From an uncultured Methanolobus sp. (GTDB taxonomy: Archaea > Halobacteriota > Methanosarcinia > Methanosarcinales > Methanosarcinaceae), in assembly GCF_963667555.1 (NCBI RefSeq), contig NZ_OY763421.1, forward strand, positions 1,443,562-1,507,561: a DNA stretch of 64,000 nucleotides, in the 5' to 3' direction. Position numbers and translations under genes: made by a program. Below are positions 47,456-55,429 of the stretch, in pieces; the stretch's first letter is position 1, and each line of letters starts with the position of its first letter. The notes under the pieces are model-generated. The model did not search any database. It was not told the DNA's origin and saw nothing but the letters and a program-made list of their open reading frames with translations.

Positions 47456-48442
47456 TTATCTCCTCCCTACTTTTCGCATCATTCTCATCTGGTCCTTTGA
47501 ACTGGCTTCCTCTTCCCTGATGGTCCGGCCTGTAAAGTGAAGGAACACGTCTTCAAGAGTTGGTTTGTGAATTGAGAGAGAACTTATATCGATATTTTTT
47601 GCAGATGCAACGTTGACAATGTGTGCAACATGCTTTTCGGCATTCTGTATGCCAATGGTTATAGAAGAATCATGCAGCTCTATGCTTTTAATCTCCGGCA
47701 TGGACTTTATTGCAGAATAAAGAGCATCCCTTTGCGGTGAAACGATGGTTATCACATCACCGCCAATATCATTCTTGAGATTCTCTGAAGTATCCATTGC
47801 TATGATCTTACCTTTATCGATAATGGCTATTCGATGGCAGAGCTTGTCAGCTTCTTCCATGTAGTGAGTTGTAAGGATGATGGTGATACCTTTTTCCTTG
47901 TTCAGTTTGTCAATGTAATCCCATAGGTGGTTTCTTGTCTGCGGGTCAAGGCCAAGTGTTGGTTCGTCCAGGAAAAGTACCTGTGGTTCATGCATAAGAC
48001 CACGTGCTATCTCAAGGCGGCGGCGCATACCACCGGAATATGTTTTCACAAGATTGTCTTTCTTATCGTACAGCTCCACAAGTTTCAGGAGCTCAGTGAT
48101 CTTCTTTTGCCTCGTACTTTTAGGAATACGGTAAAGCCTGCCATGAAAATCCATGTTCTCATAGGCCGTGAGTTCCTCATCAAGGCTCTGGTCCTGGAAA
48201 ACTATTCCTATGGATTTCCTGACGTTGTCCTGATCTTTCAGGATGTCAAAACCGTTCACTGAAGCTTTTCCCGAACTTGGGAGGAGCATGGTTGAAAGCA
48301 TAGACATTGTCGTGGTCTTCCCGGCTCCGTTTGGACCAAGCAGACCGAATACTTCACCCTTTTTTATGCTGAAAGACAGGTTATCTACGGCGGTGAAATC
48401 ACCGAATTTCCGTACAAGATTCTCAACTTCAATTGCATACAT
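47456..48442 (-). CDS. ABC transporter ATP-binding protein (DrrA type)
   Basis: 328 residues. Walker A GLLGPNGAGKTTTMS, Q-loop VFQDQSLDEE, signature YSGGMRRRLEIARG, Walker B VLFLDEPTLGLDP and the H-loop TTHYMEEAD are all intact. The C-terminal extension (HKPTLEDVFLHFTGR) is typical of DrrA-type drug-export ATPases. Middle gene of the tetR-ATPase-permease operon. Confidence 0.95.
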   Translation of the reverse strand: MYAIEVENLVRKFGDFTAVDNLSFSIKKGEVFGLLGPNGAGKTTTMSMLSTMLLPSSGKASVNGFDILKDQDNVRKSIGIVFQDQSLDEELTAYENMDFHGRLYRIPKSTRQKKITELLKLVELYDKKDNLVKTYSGGMRRRLEIARGLMHEPQVLFLDEPTLGLDPQTRNHLWDYIDKLNKEKGITIILTTHYMEEADKLCHRIAIIDKGKIIAMDTSENLKNDIGGDVITIVSPQRDALYSAIKSMPEIKSIELHDSSITIGIQNAEKHVAHIVNVASAKNIDISSLSIHKPTLEDVFLHFTGRTIREEEASSKDQMRMMRKVGRR

Positions 48443-48445
48443 TTT

Positions 48446-49057
48446 TCATACACCAATGCCTTCGAATATTATTTCGATCTTTGAGGATATATCTTTTGAA
48501 AATGAATAATCGGTCTCAGAATGCAGCCAGGTCATAAGAGTGTGGAAATAGACCGCATAGATGGTTTCTGCTGCCAGTTTAGGATCAATGCCGGATTTTA
48601 TCTCACCTTTTGCTTTTCCTTCCTGTATGAAGTCAGTGAGTACATTAATGAAAAAATCATGCTTCTTTTTTCCGGCAGCATGGTCTGCTGGCTTATGACC
48701 TGAGGACATTATCATCTTTCTGTGTTCAAATGCCAATAACCTCAAAATCTCTTTGTCCTTTTCGTAATATTCAGCGACAAGAACAAGGAAAGCCCTGATC
48801 TTCTCACTGGAGGGAACATCACGACTTATCTGCTCTTTCATGATATTGATTATGAACTCTTCCTTCTGTTCCCTGAAGTAGGTCAAAAGTGATTCTTTTG
48901 TTGGAAAATAGTTGAAAAAAGTACCTTTGGCAATACCGGCTTCCTTTGTGATCTCATCGACCGTTGTATTCTCAAATCCTTTTTCCTTGAACAGTCTGCC
49001 TGATATCTCAAAGATCCTGTTACGGGTCTCTTTTTTCTTTTTTTCTCGCAGAGACAT
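48446..49057 (-). CDS. TetR-family transcriptional regulator
   Basis: 203 residues. The N-terminal helix-turn-helix reads RLFKEKGFENTTVDEITKEAGIAKGTFFNYFPTKESLL. The C-terminal ligand-binding half is helical. It leads the ABC exporter operon and most likely represses it until a ligand binds. Two matching operator-like palindromes lie 29-58 bp upstream of its start (see 49086-49115), supporting autoregulation. Confidence 0.93.
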   Translation of the reverse strand: MSLREKKKKETRNRIFEISGRLFKEKGFENTTVDEITKEAGIAKGTFFNYFPTKESLLTYFREQKEEFIINIMKEQISRDVPSSEKIRAFLVLVAEYYEKDKEILRLLAFEHRKMIMSSGHKPADHAAGKKKHDFFINVLTDFIQEGKAKGEIKSGIDPKLAAETIYAVYFHTLMTWLHSETDYSFSKDISSKIEIIFEGIGV

Positions 49058-49085
49058 GTATCCTCATATTTAACACGGCCATAAA

Positions 49086-49115
49086 ATGACCACAGTCATA
49101 AATGACCAGAGTCAT
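49086..49115. promoter_or_regulatory. Two tandem TetR operator-like palindromes
   Basis: ATGAC-CACA-GTCAT (49086-49099) and ATGAC-CAGA-GTCAT (49102-49115) are two copies of the same 14-bp palindrome, centres 16 bp apart, in the divergent gap between tetR and the carboxymuconolactone-decarboxylase-like gene. They probably bind the TetR protein and may control both directions. Confidence 0.65.
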
Positions 49116-49185
49116 ATTTAACTATTGCGAATACCAGAAATTAAATAAAATACCTGTGCGAGAATATTATGCCGGAGTGAACAAA

Positions 49186-49485
49186 ATGGATGAACACCCA
49201 TTGAAGATAATACAGGATATTGACAATGATTTTTTCAATATGATCGAAGCAGGCCGCGAGAATGCACTATCAGAAGGAAGCATTCCAATGAAGTACAAAT
49301 TCCTTATTGCACTTGCACTTGATGCTGACCATGGTGCCGAGAACGGAGTAAAAGTACTTGCATTGCAGGCAATGGAAGCAGGCGCAACCAAAGAAGAGAT
49401 ACTGGAAGCTGTCAGGATTGCAAACTTTATCGGAGGCATTGGAGGAGTTTACACTGCGGCTAATGCCCTGAGAGATATATTATAG
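49186..49485 (+). CDS. Carboxymuconolactone decarboxylase/AhpD-like protein lacking redox cysteines
   Basis: About 99 residues from the ATG at 49186 with GGAGTGA upstream. The helical CMD fold is clear in FLIALALDADHGAENGVKVLALQAMEAGATKEEILEAVRIA. The usual CxxC and its partner residues are replaced (GAENGV), so it cannot act as a peroxiredoxin-type disulfide enzyme. A scaffold or other role is likely. It is divergent from the tetR operon and shares its operator region. Confidence 0.85.
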   Translation: MDEHPLKIIQDIDNDFFNMIEAGRENALSEGSIPMKYKFLIALALDADHGAENGVKVLALQAMEAGATKEEILEAVRIANFIGGIGGVYTAANALRDIL

Positions 49486-49504
49486 AATGAGATTTCAACT
49501 AAAA

Positions 49505-49540
49505 AGGGAGTAGATGCCAACAACTCCCTGATTTATTTTT
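49505..49540 (+). terminator. Hairpin terminator
   Basis: GGGAGT (49505-49510) pairs with ACTCCC (49522-49527), followed by a T-rich tract, 19 bp after the CMD-like gene. Confidence 0.65.
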
Positions 49541-49576
49541 AAATTTTTCAAACATTAAGATTTTTGCAGGATTTTC

Positions 49577-50062
49577 TCATGGATTCAGAACCATGATCGC
49601 ATAGTTCAGATATGCTGCAAAGGATACCCAGATAATGTAAGGCACCAGCAACAAGCCCGCAGGTCTTGAGATCCGGTAGAACTGAATGATGTTCACACCT
49701 ATCAGAACCCAGAGTAATATTATTCCCGCAAGTCCCATTTGTGGTGAACGCATTCCGAAGAACAGGTAAGACCACATTAAGTTGAAGAACAACTGAACAC
49801 CGAATATTGATATTGCTGTTCTTACACCCGGAGAAGACAAACCTTTCTGCCAGATAATATAAAGTGAAATTCCCATTAGCAGATAAAGAAGAGTCCATAC
49901 TATAGAAAAACTCCAGTTCGGAGGAACAAGAGACGGTTTTTCCAGATATGCATACCATGCTGGAATTGAACTTACTGTGATTAAACCGCCCAGAATTCCC
50001 GGAATCTGGCAGATTAATATGGAAACTATCAATTGTTTCCAGTTGATCTTTGTAACATCCAT
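49577..50062 (-). CDS. tspO: TspO/MBR family tryptophan-rich membrane protein
   Basis: About 161 residues with five transmembrane helices. It has the TspO landmarks WYAYLEKPSLVPPNWSFSIVWTLLYLLMGISLYIIW and FNLMWSYLFFG. TspO proteins bind tetrapyrroles and cholesterol-like molecules and can modulate porphyrin or redox stress responses. Start at the internal ATG 50062 (MDVTKINW); the upstream ATG at 50083 is less likely. Confidence 0.9.
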   Translation of the reverse strand: MDVTKINWKQLIVSILICQIPGILGGLITVSSIPAWYAYLEKPSLVPPNWSFSIVWTLLYLLMGISLYIIWQKGLSSPGVRTAISIFGVQLFFNLMWSYLFFGMRSPQMGLAGIILLWVLIGVNIIQFYRISRPAGLLLVPYIIWVSFAAYLNYAIMVLNP

Positions 50063-50208
50063 CCAGAACACTCCCACATACATATCATATCGAATAACAC
50101 TTAAACTTGTTCACCAGAATTCATAACCAGCATACTGATAAGTGGTATGAAAATGTATGATTATTTCATACAAGCACGACATCACATATCAGCTTACAAA
50201 AACATACG

Positions 50209-51048
50209 TTATGCATGAGCATCATGATCAGCATAAACACCGGTGAATACTATCATGAAAGTTACAATGATAGCTGACATGTATATCCACAGCAGGATAA
50301 CAAGGATCGAACCAATTGTTCCGTAAATCGTTGTAATAGCGCTGTATGACAGGTATATTCCCATTACATATTTTCCAAGTGTCAGTAACAGTACCGTAAG
50401 TAATGAACCTGTAAACACGTACCTGATACCAAGATTTGCGTCAGGAAGAACCCGGAAAAGATACATGAAGAGAACTATCAGAGTTAGTACATTGATCCCA
50501 AAACTGGCGTACTGGACAGTATCCACAGATATCTGGAACGTGGCCTGTATCGCATCTGAGATCACAAAGAAGATCAATTCAAAAAGAGTGCTGACAGAGA
50601 CTATCATTCCAAATGCCAGGGCTGCTATAAGAGCAGATGCCCGTGAGTGAAAGAACTGGTGGAGCCAGTGCCTATTCGATGGAGAAAGACCCCACATCTT
50701 GTTGATAAGTTTCTGTAACTGAAAAAAGATATTACCTGCACTCCACAAGTATATTGCTAAACTGAAGATTATGCCCAGGTTACTGGGATTACTTACAGAT
50801 AACTGGGTGAAAAATGAATTCAATATGCCTACCAAAATATCATCTGCAAACAATGACACATCGGTTATTATAGCTGCCTCCAGTAATTGCTGCTTCAGGA
50901 AGATGCTTCCAAGGAACAATGTAAAAAGAAGCAGTGAAGGCAGACCTATAAGTGCATGGAAAGAGAGGGCTGCACTGTTAGTTATCCCATCCTCTTTTGT
51001 CCATTTGTCCAGTGTTGTCCTTAATATGTCTTCAAACCGGGATAGCAT
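50209..51048 (-). CDS. YihY/UPF0761 family membrane protein
   Basis: 279 residues, about six membrane helices. The family blocks are NSAALSFHALIGLPSLLLF, the FFQLQKLINKMWGL loop, and LLWIYMSAIIVTF near the C-terminus. These proteins were once called ribonuclease BN, but that activity belongs to another protein; the real function is unknown. Divergent from the AI-2E family gene. Confidence 0.85.
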   Translation of the reverse strand: MLSRFEDILRTTLDKWTKEDGITNSAALSFHALIGLPSLLLFTLFLGSIFLKQQLLEAAIITDVSLFADDILVGILNSFFTQLSVSNPSNLGIIFSLAIYLWSAGNIFFQLQKLINKMWGLSPSNRHWLHQFFHSRASALIAALAFGMIVSVSTLFELIFFVISDAIQATFQISVDTVQYASFGINVLTLIVLFMYLFRVLPDANLGIRYVFTGSLLTVLLLTLGKYVMGIYLSYSAITTIYGTIGSILVILLWIYMSAIIVTFMIVFTGVYADHDAHA

Positions 51049-51149
51049 CTGTTAGGATATACATTCAATAGAATATATTAGTTATCAGGAGATAATAAGG
51101 AATACATGGATAAAAGCCTTAAATAGCAGAAAAAAGAATGTAGAAAGTA

Positions 51150-52193
51150 ATGAAAAATTCAAGTAAGATGATTCAGGCATTACTGATACTTGTCATACTT
51201 GCAGCAGTTCTTGTATATGCATTGTATCCTTACATAAACGCATTTTTCGGCGCATTTATCCTGTATGTTGTATTCAAACCTTTGTATACATACCTAGTCA
51301 TAAAACAGAAGATCAACAAGAGAGTGGCTGCTTTTACAATAATTCTTCTGACTATTGTCCTTATCCTTATACCCCTGTATCTCCTGATGACTATAATCAT
51401 AGTTCAGTTACAGAGTGTACTTTTTGATACGGACACTTTGCTGGCCCAGCTCTCAAATATCAATACATATCTGGATCAACTTTATCTAGCCAGTCTGCCA
51501 ATTGAGATCAATTTGCAGGAGAAACTCACAGAATTAGTTGCAGCAGGAGCAAACTATTTTAGTATATTGCTTGTAAATGCTGTCCAGAGTCTTGGTCAGA
51601 GGGTAATAGAATTTGTTATTATGTACTTCCTGCTCTATTACCTGCTTGTTGGCATAAATTCAACCTGTTCTCTGAAACTTACAAATGCAATACCTTTCAG
51701 CAAAGAGAACACAGTATTGTTACAAAAGGAATTTACAAATATTGTCAATGCGACACTTGTAAGTTCAGGAATTATTGCTATTGTACAGGGCGGTTTGCTT
51801 ACAATTACGTTCCTTCTGCTTGGAGTTTCCGGAGCTTTTCTATGGGGGTTTGTGGCCATGATATTGTCATTCCTGCCTGTTGTAGGTGCAACAATAATAT
51901 GGATCCCGGCTGTCATGATCCAGATAGTTCAGCAGGATTATTTTACGGCCGTTGGAATTCTTATTGGTGGAATTATTCTCAGTTCTATTGATAATCTCCT
52001 CAGGCCGATCATACAGGACAGGGTTGGAAGAATCCACCCACTTGAATCGCTCATAGGAGTTATCATAGGGCTGAATCTGTTTGGCTTGCTGGGAATTATC
52101 ATCGGACCATTGCTGATATCATATGTTGCTCTTATGGCAAAAATGTTCAATGATGAATACCTTTCTGAAAGCAAGAAAGACATAGATGAATGA
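51150..52193 (+). CDS. AI-2E/PerM family transporter
   Basis: 347 residues, about eight transmembrane helices. The conserved region LLLGVSGAFLWGFVAMILSFLPVVGATIIWIPAV and IDNLLRPIIQDRVGRIHPLESLIGVIIGL is diagnostic of the AI-2E exporter (PerM) superfamily. Substrates vary (AI-2, sodium/proton antiport in some members) and cannot be told here. Confidence 0.9.
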   Translation: MKNSSKMIQALLILVILAAVLVYALYPYINAFFGAFILYVVFKPLYTYLVIKQKINKRVAAFTIILLTIVLILIPLYLLMTIIIVQLQSVLFDTDTLLAQLSNINTYLDQLYLASLPIEINLQEKLTELVAAGANYFSILLVNAVQSLGQRVIEFVIMYFLLYYLLVGINSTCSLKLTNAIPFSKENTVLLQKEFTNIVNATLVSSGIIAIVQGGLLTITFLLLGVSGAFLWGFVAMILSFLPVVGATIIWIPAVMIQIVQQDYFTAVGILIGGIILSSIDNLLRPIIQDRVGRIHPLESLIGVIIGLNLFGLLGIIIGPLLISYVALMAKMFNDEYLSESKKDIDE

Positions 52194-52324
52194 TGTTTTA
52201 CAGATTTTGAGCATATTTTAACAACCAACTCGCTGGCAATTTTTATATACAAGCATTGCGGAATACAATTGCTGATTTCCGTGCAACATTGCGCAGAAAG
52301 ATAAAATGCAATTAGTATTCTGAA

Positions 52325-53038
52325 GTGATCCATGTGCTACCTGACAAAGAACTTATTGACCGGGCAATTGAAGCTGCCTTAAACTTTAATGATGAAGAGG
52401 CATGCAAAGTTGCACAGGAGGCACTGGAGCTTGGAATTGATACTCAGTACCTTTTAGAGCATGGTTTTCATGCAGCACTTTCTTTGATGAAGGATATGTT
52501 CGATGAAGGAAGGATCTTTCTCCCGCATATGATCGCTGCTGCGGAAGCTGTGGAAGCAGCCACCAGAATTTTGATGCCGGCTAAAAAGAATACACTGGCA
52601 AGATCCAAAGGTATTGTACTTCTTGGCACCATTGAAGGCGATATTCATTCTATCGGCAAGGACATAGTTGCAACGTCCCTTCAGATAGACGGCTATGAGG
52701 TGATCGATCTTGGAGTGGATGTACCTATAGAAACCTTTGTCGAGGAGGCCATCAAATTCCACCCGGATGTGATTGCTACATCTGCCCTGATGACGATAAC
52801 CATGACTAACCAGCTAACACTTGAAGAGAGTCTCAGGGATGCAGGAATAAGGAATAAAGTAAAGACAATGGTTGGCGGAACACCTGTCACGCCTGAATGG
52901 GCCGAGAAGATTGGCGCTGACATATACGGCGCAGATGCATCCGATGCAGTCCGAAAGGTTAATTCAGTCATGTGGCCTGAAAAAGAAGAACAATTGATCA
53001 CTGATAAAAAGGTTTGTTCTGAAAAAGTCTGTTACTAA
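52325..53038 (+). CDS. Methyltransferase corrinoid (cobalamin-binding) protein
   Basis: 237 residues. A helical cap domain (residues 1-90) precedes a B12-binding Rossmann domain with the corrinoid-ligand motif GDIHSIGKD (DxHxxG, the lower-axial histidine) and an SALMT/GG.P pattern. It belongs to the MtmC/MtbC/MttC family that carries methyl groups in methanogenesis from methylated compounds. No methyltransferase partner is adjacent, so its substrate is unknown. GTG start at 52325 (an in-frame GTG at 52334 is possible). TATA near 52240. Confidence 0.93.
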   Translation: MIHVLPDKELIDRAIEAALNFNDEEACKVAQEALELGIDTQYLLEHGFHAALSLMKDMFDEGRIFLPHMIAAAEAVEAATRILMPAKKNTLARSKGIVLLGTIEGDIHSIGKDIVATSLQIDGYEVIDLGVDVPIETFVEEAIKFHPDVIATSALMTITMTNQLTLEESLRDAGIRNKVKTMVGGTPVTPEWAEKIGADIYGADASDAVRKVNSVMWPEKEEQLITDKKVCSEKVCY

Positions 53039-53042
53039 AAAA

Positions 53043-53072
53043 CAGATGCAATCTGATAGCAATTTCTTTTTT
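53043..53072 (+). terminator. Hairpin and T-tract after the corrinoid gene
   Basis: CAGAT (53043-53047) pairs with ATCTG (53051-53055), followed by a T-rich stretch to about 53072. Confidence 0.5.
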
Positions 53073-53107
53073 CTAAAGTAAGAAATTATAGAAAAATTAC
53101 TTTTGTA

Positions 53108-53192
53108 GCCGAAGAACCAGAACGCAGGCAAAAATGAAAGCTTTTTGGGAGAGATGATGTTAGGGAATGCAGAGGGAATCTGCCTGCGTTCT
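53108..53192 (-). ncRNA. Structured 3' element: long perfect stem downstream of a leaderless small ORF
   Basis: AGAACGCAGGCA (53119-53130) and TGCCTGCGTTCT (53181-53192) form a perfect 12-bp stem. GCCGAAGA (53108-53115) can also pair with TCTTCGGC (53221-53228) inside the ORF. A competing small hairpin GCAGA/TCTGC (53169-53183) overlaps one arm, so two folds exclude each other. On the minus strand the element directly follows the stop of the 34-codon ORF and could stabilise, end or regulate that transcript. Confidence 0.5.
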
Positions 53193-53193
53193 G

Positions 53194-53298
53194 TTATTTT
53201 AATTCGTTTTTACGTTTTTCTCTTCGGCGTTTTCCGATGAACACATCGTACCACCTATGGTCAGCAAAGCCCTGGTCAAAGAGGATTTGTGACCGCAC
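53194..53298 (-). CDS. 34-residue leaderless small protein, basic C-terminus
   Basis: A GTG at 53298 opens a 34-codon frame ending at TAA 53194-53196. The TATA box TATATAAATA (plus strand 53319-53328) is centred about 25 bp upstream, the spacing expected when the transcript begins at the start codon. The peptide starts RSQILFDQGFADHRWYDVF and ends with a run of basic residues (GKRRREKRKNELK). The run GGAAAACGCCG (minus strand) recurs in repeat copy C. It resembles no protein I know; it may be a real micropeptide or a remnant. Confidence 0.4.
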   Translation of the reverse strand: MRSQILFDQGFADHRWYDVFIGKRRREKRKNELK

Positions 53299-53454
53299 AC
53301 CCTAGTATCCCGAAATAATATATAAATATTTCTACATTATAGTATATTATGAGACTCATCATTATGAGATATTGGATTTTGGGAGAAAAGAGTTAGTGTA
53401 CAACTAGCAGGAATCAATAAGAAACTCCAAACCTAAATACTAACCTAAACCACT

Positions 53455-54288
53455 TTATGCGATATCGAATCGCTCCCCCTTAGTCCAGAGGTCATCGAAT
53501 TTAGCCTTGAAACGCTTTGTATATGACTCATCATGAATTTGTGTCATACCAAGGCTTGTACCTGTATTGACCTGATCTTCAATATCAAGCGTGAGGGTCT
53601 TTGAATCAAAGATTACAAAATCATGCTTTGTTTCCAGAATTCTTATTTCCATGAATTTCTGAACATTACTTTTGATTGATTCATCTTCTATTGAATTAAT
53701 AAGTTCTTTTATTGATGGTAACAGTTGAGAATGAGAATCCAGAATTTTAACATGAATGCCACGCTGTGCCAGATTTAAGTAAGCATTGCTGAATACTGAC
53801 ATTGAATCATCGTATTGTTCTGATACTCCTGGTTTATACTTACTGGGAGTAACAACACATATTTCATGCTCAATATTCTCAAAAAACGATTTTACTGTTT
53901 CTTTTAGTTCATTATCGTGGAACTTGTCGGGCCAGAATACTGTTTCAACATGCTTAGGAGAATCTTCATTTGAAAGTTGTTGTTCAATTTCAGCCAATGC
54001 TTCCCTGAGTAGTTTGAGCTCATTGAGTGCTTCTTCTTCTCTTAATTTATACATAGCTTGAAAAGCAATTTTCGTATCAACAGTCCTAAATTTACGTGGT
54101 CTTGAAGGTTTTATTTCCACAAGGCCATACTTGTTCAGATCACTCAAAACCTCATAGATCTTTCCAATGGGAACTCGTGATAACTGTGATAATTTACTTG
54201 CTTCCAGCTCTCCTTTTTTCAAAAGCGTCCAGTAAACGGTTCTTTCATATTTATTTAAACCGATATTTGCAAGTAATTTTTCATCCAT
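53455..54288 (-). CDS. TrmB-family transcriptional regulator
   Basis: 277 residues. An N-terminal winged helix (GLNKYERTVYWTLLKKGELEASKLSQLSRVPIGKIYEVLSDLNKYGLVEI) is followed by a coiled coil (about 85-110) and a C-terminal effector domain typical of the TrmB family. These bind sugars or metabolites and act as repressors or activators. It is divergent from a methyltransferase gene, whose promoter region holds three 12-bp tandem repeats. Confidence 0.9.
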   Translation of the reverse strand: MDEKLLANIGLNKYERTVYWTLLKKGELEASKLSQLSRVPIGKIYEVLSDLNKYGLVEIKPSRPRKFRTVDTKIAFQAMYKLREEEALNELKLLREALAEIEQQLSNEDSPKHVETVFWPDKFHDNELKETVKSFFENIEHEICVVTPSKYKPGVSEQYDDSMSVFSNAYLNLAQRGIHVKILDSHSQLLPSIKELINSIEDESIKSNVQKFMEIRILETKHDFVIFDSKTLTLDIEDQVNTGTSLGMTQIHDESYTKRFKAKFDDLWTKGERFDIA

Positions 54289-54381
54289 CTTTTCACTACT
54301 TTTTAGTTTATCGTAAAGTAAAATTGTTATCTACTCTGCGTGGTATTAAGAATCACTGCTTGAACATATAAATTTGTAAGT

Positions 54382-54417
54382 ATCAATGCAATTATCAATA
54401 TAATTATCAATGTAATT
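54382..54417. promoter_or_regulatory. Three phased 12-bp direct repeats upstream of a methyltransferase gene
   Basis: ATCAATGCAATT, ATCAATATAATT and ATCAATGTAATT follow one another without gaps (54382-54393, 54394-54405, 54406-54417). They lie about 30 bp before a TATA box (54448-54455) and between divergent genes, so they probably bind the TrmB-type regulator (inference). Confidence 0.55.
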
Positions 54418-54487
54418 GCCAGAAAATCATATTGACTTTATTACATATTTATATCAAGCAAAATCAATGATGAATACAGGTGCAAAT

Positions 54488-55255
54488 ATGGAATTGGAAT
54501 TGGAATCTGAATCAGCAATCTTTGAGATATTTGATGGATTACCCAGACAGGGGCCGGGTAGTAATGATTGTACTGAAAAAGCATTTAATATGCTTTCTTC
54601 CCTTCCCGCAGGTACTAAGATCCTTGATATTGGATGTGGTGTCGGTATGCAGACAATACACCTTGCCAATATCTGCAAGGACTGTCATATCACTGCAACT
54701 GACATTTACCAGCCATTTCTGGATAAACTGATGGAAAATGCAGTTAAAGCAGGAGTTGATGACAGGATCAGCACAGTTTGTGCTTCCATGGATGACCTGC
54801 CTTTTGAAGCAGGAGAATTTGATGTCATCTGGGCAGAAGGCTCTATCTTTATCCTCGGTCTTGAGAAAGGAATCAGCTACTGGAAGCAGTTCTTGAAAAA
54901 TGGTGGCTATATGGCATTGACAGAGAACACATGGTTCACGGACGAACCTTCTGCGGAAGTTGTTGAATTCTGGAAGGAAATATACCCTGGTATAATGAAC
55001 ATACCTGACACTGAAAAAGTTATCAAGGCAGTAGGATACGATGTAATTGATCACTTTAAACTGCCAGTTTCTGTCTGGTACGAGTTTTATGACAATCTGG
55101 AAAAAAGAGTTGATGAAATAAGTGATAACTACAAAGGAAACACCGAGGCAGAAATGATACTTGAGTTTAACAGGAAAGAGATTAAACTCTTCAGAGAAAT
55201 CCCGGATGAATACGGTTATGCGTTCTATATTTTTCAGAAGAACAAAAAACTCTGA
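54488..55255 (+). CDS. Class I SAM-dependent methyltransferase
   Basis: About 255 residues. The SAM-binding motif ILDIGCGVGMQTIHLA is clear, then DIYQPFLDKL and a post-motif ASMDDLPFEAGEFDVIWAEGSI. It is close to UbiE/arsenite- or small-molecule-type methyltransferases; the acceptor is unknown. The ATG at 54488 follows GGTG by five bases; an ATG at 54467 or a TTG at 54416 would add residues. It is divergent from the TrmB gene and probably its target. Confidence 0.88.
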   Translation: MELELESESAIFEIFDGLPRQGPGSNDCTEKAFNMLSSLPAGTKILDIGCGVGMQTIHLANICKDCHITATDIYQPFLDKLMENAVKAGVDDRISTVCASMDDLPFEAGEFDVIWAEGSIFILGLEKGISYWKQFLKNGGYMALTENTWFTDEPSAEVVEFWKEIYPGIMNIPDTEKVIKAVGYDVIDHFKLPVSVWYEFYDNLEKRVDEISDNYKGNTEAEMILEFNRKEIKLFREIPDEYGYAFYIFQKNKKL

Positions 55256-55271
55256 TAGCGCATATGTGAAA

Positions 55272-55300
55272 TGACTTGCTTATAATAAGCAGGTCACATC
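55272..55300 (+). terminator. Long near-perfect hairpin after the methyltransferase
   Basis: TGACTTGCTTAT (55272-55283) pairs with ATAAGCAGGTCA (55285-55296) with one G-U pair. It lies 16 bp after the stop codon, between convergent genes. Confidence 0.6.
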
Positions 55301-55429
55301 CAAACATAAATTATTTTGGAAATGAATTCTTTTAATTTTAAGCTGCCTCCCACATCTCCAGCCTATCCATGAAATGAGCATTCAAGCTGACTATTGCAGC
55401 ATTCACTACAAACACACAGAATAAATCTT

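Noticed and set aside
53161..53192. Possible cobalamin riboswitch near the corrinoid gene
   Set aside because: The GGGAA pieces do not match the conserved B12-box order, and the element lies downstream of the corrinoid gene.
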